From: Lactobacillaceae bacterium UBA639
GTDB lineage: Bacteria > Bacillota > Bacilli > Lactobacillales > Lactobacillaceae
Direction of reading: 5' to 3'
Assembly (NCBI GenBank): GCA_002299975.1
Contig: DBOT01000132.1
Coordinates: forward strand, 3,504 to 16,709
Length of the DNA: 13,206 nucleotides
In this document: piece by piece, positions 7,662 through 13,206 of the stretch
How positions within the stretch are numbered: the first letter of the stretch is position 1
Layout of the letters: each line of letters begins with the position of its first letter
The notes under the pieces: model-generated
What the model was told of the DNA's origin: nothing
What the model saw: the letters and a program-made list of their open reading frames with translations, nothing else
The model's database searches: none
Translations under genes and position numbers: made by a program

Positions 7662-8363
7662 GTGGACGAAAAGAACTTATCAAGGCGTTTGGCAACGGTT
7701 GCCAGCTATGTACCAATGGGGGCACGGATGGCCGACATCGGCTCCGACCATGCTTACCTGCCGGCGGCTCTGGCTCTCCAAAAAAAGATCAGCTATGCGG
7801 TGGCTGGGGAGGTCGTTAAGGGACCGTATGAGAATGCTGTTAGCGAAATTAAGGGTCATGGTCTGACGGACCTGATCAAGCCCCGCTTAGCGGATGGCTT
7901 GGATGCCATTACACCCGCCGATCAGATCGATACCGTAGCGATTGCCGGAATGGGCGGGACTCTGATTGCCGAAATCCTGGAGCGGGGGAAAGACCGTTTG
8001 CAGGGGGTCCGGCGGTTGGTCCTGCAGCCCAATGTCGGTGAGGGCCGCTTACGGCGGTGGCTGATGGATAATCGTTATCAGATCATGGCTGAGCAAATTG
8101 TCGCGGAAGATGACCACATCTACGAGATCATCGTTGCCGAGCCTTCACCAGTTCCATTTCGCTACAGTGATTATGAGCTAATGTTTGGCCCACTGTTGCT
8201 GGAAAAGAAGGGACCGGTTTTCACGGCCAAGTGGCGTGATTATATTGACCGGCAGCAGGGGGTCATTCACCAGATGGAACAGGCACAGAAGGTTCCCGTT
8301 GCGCGAATCACGGAATTAAAGCAAAAGTTAGCATTGGTAGCGGAGGCGATAGACGATGATTAG
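7662..8363 (+). CDS. trmK: tRNA (adenine(22)-N(1))-methyltransferase
   Basis: This is a SAM-dependent enzyme that methylates N1 of A22 in the D-arm of bacterial tRNAs (TrmK/YqfN family). It has 233 residues from the GTG start, or 235 if ATG 7656 is used. The N-terminus carries LSRRLATVASYVP and the SAM-binding motif I, ADIGSDHAYLP (about 24-34). AIAGMGGTLIAEIL (about 93-106) and VLQPN (about 120-124) are characteristic of the family. The C-terminal part (about 170-233) is helical and charged, matching the family's coiled-coil-like tail thought to contact tRNA. It is the first gene of a three-gene unit. Its last codons carry the ribosome binding site of the following Nif3-family gene, which overlaps it by 8 bases. 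The same pairing occurs downstream of sigA in Bacillus (yqfN-yqfO), which supports the call. Confidence 0.93.
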   Translation: MDEKNLSRRLATVASYVPMGARMADIGSDHAYLPAALALQKKISYAVAGEVVKGPYENAVSEIKGHGLTDLIKPRLADGLDAITPADQIDTVAIAGMGGTLIAEILERGKDRLQGVRRLVLQPNVGEGRLRRWLMDNRYQIMAEQIVAEDDHIYEIIVAEPSPVPFRYSDYELMFGPLLLEKKGPVFTAKWRDYIDRQQGVIHQMEQAQKVPVARITELKQKLALVAEAIDDD

Positions 8364-9192
8364 TGGAAGCACCTTGATTCAACGATTTGAACAGTTTGCT
8401 AGTCCGCAACTGGCAGAAAAATGGGACCACGTTGGTCTGCAGGTGGGTAATCCTGACCGGCCCATCAAGAAACTGATGACCACCCTTGATACCCGTCCGG
8501 AGACCGTCCAGGAGGCCATCGACCAGGGAGTGGACTTTATCTTTGCCCACCACCCCGTGATGTTTCACCCGGCCAAGGACCTCGACACGCGTAACCCACA
8601 GAACGCGATGTACGCCCAGTTGCTAGCCCATCATATCACCGTTTATGCTGCCCATACCAACCTTGATACGGCTAATGGTGGCATGAATGAGTGGCTGGCG
8701 GCGCAATTACACCTCAGTAACTGCAAGCCACTGGTTCCGGCTGGTAACGACCCGGTTTCTGGCCAGCCAGTGGGGATGGGCCGGATTGGTGACTTTGCTG
8801 GATCAATGAACGCCGCTGACTTTGCCCGTTATTGCATGCGGATTTTCAATGTTAGCGGCCTGCGGCTAATCGTCAACCCGGCCGACCAGGACCGGCTGAT
8901 TCATCGGGTGGCTGTGCTGGGCGGTGCTGGTCAGGACTTCTACCAGCAGGCCGTTGAGCTGGGGGCCGATGCCTACGTCACTGGCGACGTCAGCTACCAC
9001 TTTGCCCACGACATGATTGCCAATCACCTGACCGTGGTCGATCCTGGTCACCACATTGAGGCGGTCTGTGAGCATGGCCTGGCCCAGTTGATCCGCCAGT
9101 GGCAGCAGGAGAACGACTGGGATTTCGAAGTGATTGAGAACCAGATCAATACGGATCCCTTTACCTTCATGATGACTACGGACGAAAAGTAA
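8356..9192 (+). CDS. Nif3-like dinuclear metal-binding protein (DUF34/YqfO family)
   Basis: This is a Nif3/DUF34 family protein of 278 residues. Members are soluble toroidal oligomers with a two-metal site. The label 'GTP cyclohydrolase 1 type 2 homolog' is common, but the cellular function is not settled. Conserved residues are visible: H65 and H66 in [11 protein letters not shown]104 in [14 protein letters not shown], and H232 with E235 in DPGHHIEAV, near [11 protein letters not shown]. The opening ([20 protein letters not shown]) is also typical. The length indicates the short form, without the PII-like middle domain that makes Bacillus YqfO about 370 residues. ATG 8356 lies within the trmK end and has GGAGG at 8342-8346, 9 bases upstream. 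The overlap indicates coupled translation. The constant pairing with trmK suggests, but does not prove, a related role. Confidence 0.92.
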   Translation: MISGSTLIQRFEQFASPQLAEKWDHVGLQVGNPDRPIKKLMTTLDTRPETVQEAIDQGVDFIFAHHPVMFHPAKDLDTRNPQNAMYAQLLAHHITVYAAHTNLDTANGGMNEWLAAQLHLSNCKPLVPAGNDPVSGQPVGMGRIGDFAGSMNAADFARYCMRIFNVSGLRLIVNPADQDRLIHRVAVLGGAGQDFYQQAVELGADAYVTGDVSYHFAHDMIANHLTVVDPGHHIEAVCEHGLAQLIRQWQQENDWDFEVIENQINTDPFTFMMTTDEK

Positions 9193-9211
9193 TATAAAGG
9201 AGGACCTCATT

Positions 9212-10462
9212 ATGGTTACAGAAAAGTATGATGGCTTATTATCCCGTTTCTTGAAGTATGTCAAGACCGAGACCCGGTCAAACCCGGCATCCACCACGGT
9301 ACCATCTGACCCTAAGGAAACAGCGTTCTTAAATGAACTGGCCAAGGAGCTAGAGCAGATTGGTTTAGAAAATGTTCACATCAATAAGCAAAGTTCCTAC
9401 CTGATGGCCACGATTCCCAGCAACATTGATTATGATGTCCCGACGATTGGCCTGATCGCCCACGTCGACACGGCGGACTTTAACGCCCACAACGTTAATC
9501 CGCAAATCATTGAGGACTACGATGGTCAGTCTGCTATTAGGCTCGGCGATGGTGAATATCAGCTGGATCCGACAGATTTTCCATCCCTGAAGAAGTACGC
9601 GGGGAACACCCTAATTACGACTGACGGAACAACCCTCCTTGGGGCTGACGACAAGTCTGGGGTCGCTGAGATCGTGACGATGGCCGACTACCTGATGAAG
9701 CACCCAGAGATCAAGCACGGTGAGATCAAGATCGGCTTGGGTCCCGATGAGGAAATCGGTACGGGTGCTGACCACTTTGACGTTGATGACTTCGGTGCCG
9801 ACTTCGCTTACACGGTCGATGGCGGTCCGCTGGGTGAACTGGAGTATGAGACCTTTAACGCGGCTCAGGCGGAGATCGAGATTAAAGGGAATGACGTCCA
9901 CACCGGGGTAGCCAAGGGAACGATGGTCAACGCTATCCAAGTCGCCATTGACCTTCACGACAGCCTGCCAACTCATGAGCGGGCAGAGCGGACTGATGGC
10001 CGGCAGGGCTTCTTCCACCTCTACAAGTTTGATGGGACCGTCGATCACGCCTCGATGGTGTACCTGATCCGTGATCATGACAAGCAGACGTTTATTGAAC
10101 GTAAGCACCTACTGGAGCGGATCGTTGCCGGGCTTAACGATGAGTTGGGCGAAGAACGGGTAACGATGAAGCTGTACGACCAGTACTACAACTTAAAGGA
10201 TGCCTTAAAGGATCACATGGACGTGGTTGAGATTGCTAAGCAGGCAATGGAAGATCTGGGCATCAAGCCTGACATCTATCCAGTTCGAGGTGGCACAGAT
10301 GGCTCGACGATCTCCTACATGGGTCTGCCAACGCCGAACCTCTTTGCCGGTGGTGAGAACATGCACAGCCGCTTTGAGTATGTCTCCCTCCAGACGATGG
10401 AGAAGGCCCTGGATACCTTATTAGAGATCAACAAGCTGAATGTTGAACGAGGTAATAAATAA
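9212..10462 (+). CDS. pepT: Peptidase T (tripeptide aminopeptidase)
   Basis: This is a cytoplasmic dinuclear-zinc M20B peptidase that removes the N-terminal residue from tripeptides, a late step in using peptides imported by lactic acid bacteria. It has 416 residues, the normal family length. All expected metal ligands and catalytic residues can be located: H84 and D86 (IAHVDTAD), D146 (GADDKSG), the E180-E181 pair (PDEEIG), D203 (VDGGP) and H385 (ENMHSRFE). A lid/dimerisation domain occupies roughly 208-325. A near-consensus ribosome binding site, AAAGGAGGA at 9196-9204, lies 7 bases before the ATG. It is third in the trmK unit, 19 bases after the Nif3-family stop with no promoter between, and ends at a strong terminator. 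The strong ribosome binding site suggests higher translation than its two operon partners. Confidence 0.96.
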   Translation: MVTEKYDGLLSRFLKYVKTETRSNPASTTVPSDPKETAFLNELAKELEQIGLENVHINKQSSYLMATIPSNIDYDVPTIGLIAHVDTADFNAHNVNPQIIEDYDGQSAIRLGDGEYQLDPTDFPSLKKYAGNTLITTDGTTLLGADDKSGVAEIVTMADYLMKHPEIKHGEIKIGLGPDEEIGTGADHFDVDDFGADFAYTVDGGPLGELEYETFNAAQAEIEIKGNDVHTGVAKGTMVNAIQVAIDLHDSLPTHERAERTDGRQGFFHLYKFDGTVDHASMVYLIRDHDKQTFIERKHLLERIVAGLNDELGEERVTMKLYDQYYNLKDALKDHMDVVEIAKQAMEDLGIKPDIYPVRGGTDGSTISYMGLPTPNLFAGGENMHSRFEYVSLQTMEKALDTLLEINKLNVERGNK

Positions 10463-10467
10463 GTACA

Positions 10468-10507
10468 TTAAAAAGGATCAGCGACATGTACCGCTGATCC
10501 TTTTTAA
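10468..10507. terminator. Bidirectional intrinsic terminator between pepT and the convergent small gene
   Basis: TTAAAAAGGATCAGCG (10468-10483) is perfectly complementary to CGCTGATCCTTTTTAA (10492-10507), a 16-bp stem with an 8-base loop. The T-run at 10501-10505 serves the plus strand (pepT stop at 10462). The A-run at 10470-10474 gives a T-run on the minus strand for the gene ending at 10528. The convergent arrangement makes two-way use likely. Confidence 0.93.
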
Positions 10508-10527
10508 TATTGAAAAGTTAAGCTGAA

Positions 10528-10734
10528 TTACTTGTTTTTATCTTTAGCCGGGTTGGCACTCTCAGTGATGGCGGTGACGGCGTTGACTGCGATCAATGCC
10601 ATCACAACAGCCAGAATCCCAACTAACTTGTAGTCAGGTGTCAGGCCTTCGAGTTGACCAGTGATGTAGGCCAAAACTTCACCGAGGATCAGTGCCCAGA
10701 TTCCGGCCATGATGTTCCGTGATAATACGTTCAT
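10528..10734 (-). CDS. Small two-helix membrane protein, probable DUF2929 (YjzD-like)
   Basis: This is a 68-residue predicted integral membrane protein of unknown function. Two hydrophobic segments are seen, about 8-27 (with W13, G18-E19 and Y23) and about 37-56. They are joined by a short polar turn (QLEGLTPDYK), and the tail is charged and lysine-rich (PAKDKNK). Length, two-helix layout and the W-x(4)-GEVLxYI pattern recall the DUF2929/YjzD family of Firmicutes; I assign this from memory, with moderate confidence. The open frame runs upstream to 10884, but that extension overlaps the promoter and start of dnaE. ATG at 10734 is preferred over ATG at 10743 because GAGGGG (10744-10749) lies 9 bases from the former and touches the latter. 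It is transcribed away from dnaE and ends at the shared bidirectional terminator. Confidence 0.75.
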   Translation of the reverse strand: MNVLSRNIMAGIWALILGEVLAYITGQLEGLTPDYKLVGILAVVMALIAVNAVTAITESANPAKDKNK

Positions 10735-10762
10735 GTAAGTCATCCCCTCTTTTAACTTCTTA

Positions 10763-10771
10763 ATTTTAGCA
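10763..10771 (-). promoter_or_regulatory. Extended -10 promoter of the small membrane protein gene
   Basis: Read on the minus strand, TG (10771-10770), one base, then TAAAAT (10768-10763). No convincing -35 box is present 16-18 bases upstream, only a T-rich stretch. Transcription would begin near 10756, giving a leader of about 20 bases with an AAAAGAGGGG ribosome binding region. Confidence 0.55.
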
Positions 10772-10839
10772 CAAACGATGGAAAATAGAAAAGGGGCAAA
10801 CTGGTTTGAGTGTTTCATCACTGGTACCTTAGCAAGATT

Positions 10840-10848
10840 TGGTATAAT
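10840..10848 (+). promoter_or_regulatory. Extended -10 promoter of dnaE
   Basis: TG (10840-10841), one base, then a perfect TATAAT (10843-10848). The -35 region (about 10820-10825) has no recognisable box, so the TGn element probably compensates. The predicted start near 10855 leaves a leader of only about 23 bases, almost all of it ribosome binding site. It faces away from the promoter at 10763-10771. Confidence 0.72.
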
Positions 10849-10861
10849 CGACCTATACGCG

Positions 10862-10874
10862 AAAGGAGGAGAGG
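10862..10874 (+). promoter_or_regulatory. Ribosome binding site that fixes the dnaE TTG start
   Basis: AAAGGAGGAGAGG is an extended match to the 16S anti-Shine-Dalgarno. Its AAAGGAGGA core ends 7 bases before TTG 10878. No in-frame ATG exists near this point, and the downstream codons encode the conserved DnaE N-terminus, so TTG is the initiator. Confidence 0.85.
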
Positions 10875-10877
10875 GCT

Positions 10878-13206
10878 TTGGCATTTACGCCACTTGATGT
10901 TCAGAGTTCATTTAGCCTGCTGCAGAGCCCAACCAGGATTTCTGAGCTTGTCCAAGCAGCTAAGGAGAAGGGGTACGATGCCCTGGCACTGACGGATGAG
11001 AATGTCCTTTATGGGGTCGTCGACTTTTACAACGCTGCCCGCCAGGCGGGGCTTAAACCACTCTTGGGGATGAAGATGCGGTTAGCTCTGGACCAGGGGA
11101 CTGGAAACAGCCTCATGCTGACTTTCATTGCTCGGGATCGTCAGGGGTATCAGCATTTAATGGACCTATCCACCCGTCACCAGACTACAGCCCCAGATAA
11201 GTTACCTTTGACAATTGATCAGGTGGGGGACCTGTTAGGGGGCCTCTTCATCATTGTGCCGCCCCAGACGGGATTGTTCAGTGCCCTTCTGCACCCCAAC
11301 CAATTTCTGGAACGGTTACGGCAATTTGCTGATTCGGATAGCCTCCTGCTGGGGATCAATCCGAAACTCGATCCGGTTCAACAGACCACCCTCAAGGATC
11401 TTGCCCATGCCCAGGGAATATCCCTAGTGGGGAGTCGGCCAGTAGAATACTTGGAACCCACGGATCAGTTTGCCACTAAAGTCCTCCGGGCGATCCAAAC
11501 GGGTGGGCAGCTAGACGATATTGCCCACCAGGCTCGTGAACGGGGGGATCACTACCTGCGCTCGGCTGCCCAAGAAGAAAGGGCCTATCAACAGGCGGGA
11601 CTTGGGCAGGCCGCAGAGCAGACCGTCCTGCTAGTTCAGCAATGCAATGTTGAGCTGGAGTTTAAGTCCCCGGTCCTACCGCACTTTGCGACGCCTGATG
11701 GTCTGACTTCTCAAGAATACCTGCGTTCTCTGTGTGAACAGGGACTGGCACAGCGACCGGTTGCTGCGGGCTTTACCAAACAGGACTACCAAAAACGCCT
11801 CGACCATGAGCTGGCAGTAATTCACCAGATGGGCTTCGATGACTACTTTCTGATTGTTTGGGACGTCATGAACTTTGCCCACCGCCAGCACATTACCACC
11901 GATCCGGGACGGGGATCGGCGGCCGGTTCACTGGTGGCCTATGCTCTAGCGATTACTGAGGTGGACCCGCTGGAATACCACCTCCTGTTTGAACGTTTTC
12001 TTAACCCCGAACGGGCCCAGATGCCTGATATTGACCTGGATATCCCGGATAACCGACGGGGTGAGGTCCTCCAATATGTCCATGATAAGTATGGTCATCA
12101 GCACGTTGGCCAGATTATTACCTTTGGAACCTTGGGGGCTAAGCAGGTCCTGCGGGATGTCAGCCGGGTCTTCAACTGGCCGCGCTATGACGTTAATGAG
12201 CTGTTGGGGACGTTACCTGACAGCCACAACCTTACCTTAGCCAGTGCCCTGAAGGATTCCCAACGCCTGCGTAACTTCATCGACGATCATCCAGATGCCC
12301 GGCTGCTGATGACGGTGGCCCAGAAGTTAGAGGGCCTACCACGTCACTATTCAACACATGCGGCCGGCGTGGTACTCTCTGAACAACCCCTGCACGAGAT
12401 CGTGCCCCTCCAGGACGGTGGGGAAGGCCTCTTGATGGCCCAGTTTACTAAAGGAACGGTTGAGGCCCTCGGGCTGCTTAAAATGGACTTCCTTGGTCTG
12501 AAGAACCTGTCAATTCTGGCGAAGACCCGTCAACTTGTTCGCCAGGAGCACCCGGATTTTTCCCCTAGCCAAATTCCATATAATGATCCAGCAACCTTGC
12601 GCCTTTTTCAGCGTGGCCAGACGGACGGAGTCTTTCAATTTGAATCGAGCGGGATCCGGAACGTCCTGGTTAGCCTGCACCCCGATCAGTTTGAAGATAT
12701 TATTGCCGTGAATGCCCTCTACCGGCCAGGTCCACTGGAAAATATCAGCCACTTTATCGCCAGAAAGCACGGCCAGGAAAAGTATCAGATCCCGGATCCA
12801 GCCCTGCGTGCGATTCTGGCACCTACCTATGGCATCCTGGTCTATCAGGAACAGGTTATGCAGCTTGCATCGGCCATGGCCGGTTTTACCCTGGGCGAGG
12901 CCGATCTGTTACGGCGAGCGATGAGCAAGAAAAAGGCCGCCGTCATGGCTAGCATGCGGGACAAGTTCCTTAAGGGGGCCGTTAAAAATGGCTTCACCAT
13001 GGAACGGGCCCAGCAGGTGTTTGACTACATTGACCAGTTTGCCAACTACGGGTTTAACCGGTCCCACGCGGTTGCTTATTCGATGCTGGCCTTTGAATTG
13101 GCCTACCTGAAGTGTCACTACCCGAATGCCTTCTACACAGCATTAATGGGTGCCGAGACCAACCTGACTAAGTTACGGCAGCACGTTGCCAACGCCCATA
13201 AATTAG
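10878..13206 (+). CDS. dnaE: DNA polymerase III subunit alpha, DnaE type (3' partial)
   Basis: This is the C-family replicative polymerase of the DnaE type. In Firmicutes it works beside PolC and is thought to extend RNA primers at the fork, linking it functionally to DnaG in this window. Translation begins at TTG 10878 (xAFTPLDVQSSFSLLQS). The frame is open for 776 residues to the window edge; the family is about 1,100. The PHP domain covers about 1-200. The polymerase core has GRGSAAGS (344-351), the catalytic aspartates D384 and D386 in PDIDLDI, and D537 in KMDFLGL. STHAAGVVLSE, NALYRPGP, ADLLRRAMSKKK and YGFNRSHAVAYS (724-735) are also conserved. The oddity is the PHP domain. Where metal-binding relatives have histidines, this one has P5, D7 and Q9; the TDH site reads D40-E-N; and the later D-x-H reads P188-V-E190. 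The finger, beta-clamp-binding and C-terminal parts lie outside the window. Confidence 0.95.
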   Translation, partial: MAFTPLDVQSSFSLLQSPTRISELVQAAKEKGYDALALTDENVLYGVVDFYNAARQAGLKPLLGMKMRLALDQGTGNSLMLTFIARDRQGYQHLMDLSTRHQTTAPDKLPLTIDQVGDLLGGLFIIVPPQTGLFSALLHPNQFLERLRQFADSDSLLLGINPKLDPVQQTTLKDLAHAQGISLVGSRPVEYLEPTDQFATKVLRAIQTGGQLDDIAHQARERGDHYLRSAAQEERAYQQAGLGQAAEQTVLLVQQCNVELEFKSPVLPHFATPDGLTSQEYLRSLCEQGLAQRPVAAGFTKQDYQKRLDHELAVIHQMGFDDYFLIVWDVMNFAHRQHITTDPGRGSAAGSLVAYALAITEVDPLEYHLLFERFLNPERAQMPDIDLDIPDNRRGEVLQYVHDKYGHQHVGQIITFGTLGAKQVLRDVSRVFNWPRYDVNELLGTLPDSHNLTLASALKDSQRLRNFIDDHPDARLLMTVAQKLEGLPRHYSTHAAGVVLSEQPLHEIVPLQDGGEGLLMAQFTKGTVEALGLLKMDFLGLKNLSILAKTRQLVRQEHPDFSPSQIPYNDPATLRLFQRGQTDGVFQFESSGIRNVLVSLHPDQFEDIIAVNALYRPGPLENISHFIARKHGQEKYQIPDPALRAILAPTYGILVYQEQVMQLASAMAGFTLGEADLLRRAMSKKKAAVMASMRDKFLKGAVKNGFTMERAQQVFDYIDQFANYGFNRSHAVAYSMLAFELAYLKCHYPNAFYTALMGAETNLTKLRQHVANAHKL

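Noticed and set aside
9611..10108. 165-codon minus-strand open frame inside pepT, and similar long antisense frames at 4016-4525 and 8866-9345
   Set aside because: They lie wholly or almost wholly opposite strongly conserved coding sequence, lack good ribosome binding sites and encode unrecognisable, low-complexity-like proteins. They are shadows of the plus-strand genes.
10735..10884. Longer 118-residue version of the small minus-strand gene
   Set aside because: The extension runs through its own promoter and over the dnaE start, and has no ribosome binding site. The hydrophobic protein begins naturally at 10734.
1..13206. Mobile elements, CRISPR arrays, defence or toxin-antitoxin loci, tRNA or rRNA genes
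   Set aside because: Searched by eye on both strands. There are no direct-repeat arrays, transposase motifs, inverted-repeat ends or tRNA-like T-loop sequences, and nearly all sequence is covered by recognised core genes.

Overview
The window looks like a core chromosomal segment of a Gram-positive, low-GC-clade bacterium of the Lactobacillaceae, most likely the heterofermentative Limosilactobacillus group (fermentum/reuteri-like). The basis is the gene order (glyQ-glyS-dnaG-rpoD, then trmK, a Nif3-family gene, pepT and dnaE), protein sequences resembling lactobacillus and Bacillus homologues, strong AGGAGG-type ribosome binding sites, roughly balanced base composition and heavy use of CGG for arginine. 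The species call is inference. I see no mobile element, CRISPR array, RNA gene, toxin-antitoxin pair or defence locus.

Layout: (1) 1-3040, glyQ (5' end cut by the window edge) and glyS, the two subunits of glycyl-tRNA synthetase, separated by one base. (2) 3041-6270, a promoter and structured leader, then dnaG (primase) and rpoD (housekeeping sigma factor), also one base apart, closed by a strong intrinsic terminator. This is a version of the classic macromolecular synthesis operon. (3) 6271-7622, a monocistronic class I aminotransferase with its own AT-rich promoter and terminator. (4) 7622-10507, trmK (tRNA m1A22 methyltransferase), a Nif3/DUF34 metal protein overlapping it by 8 bases, and pepT (tripeptidase). 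They are transcribed from a promoter that begins inside the previous terminator's T-run and end at a bidirectional terminator. (5) 10528-10734 on the minus strand, a 68-residue two-helix membrane protein (probably DUF2929). (6) 10878 to the window end, dnaE, the DnaE-type DNA polymerase III alpha subunit, starting at TTG and running off the right edge; 776 residues are visible.

Together the window encodes translation (GlyQS, TrmK), replication (DnaG, DnaE), transcription initiation (RpoD) and amino-acid/peptide metabolism (aminotransferase, PepT). It is an ordinary housekeeping region and I found no convincing new system. The points worth a second look are: a DnaE PHP domain that has lost its metal ligands; the promoter embedded in a terminator before trmK; the dnaG leader with a hairpin, a palindrome and a short upstream ORF; a lysine-rich tail on GlyQ; and the uncharacterised membrane protein divergent from dnaE. 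Four of the five promoters I can propose use extended -10 (TGn) elements with weak -35 boxes. Several starts were moved from the longest open frame to the start supported by a ribosome binding site (glyS, dnaG, trmK, the small membrane protein, dnaE).
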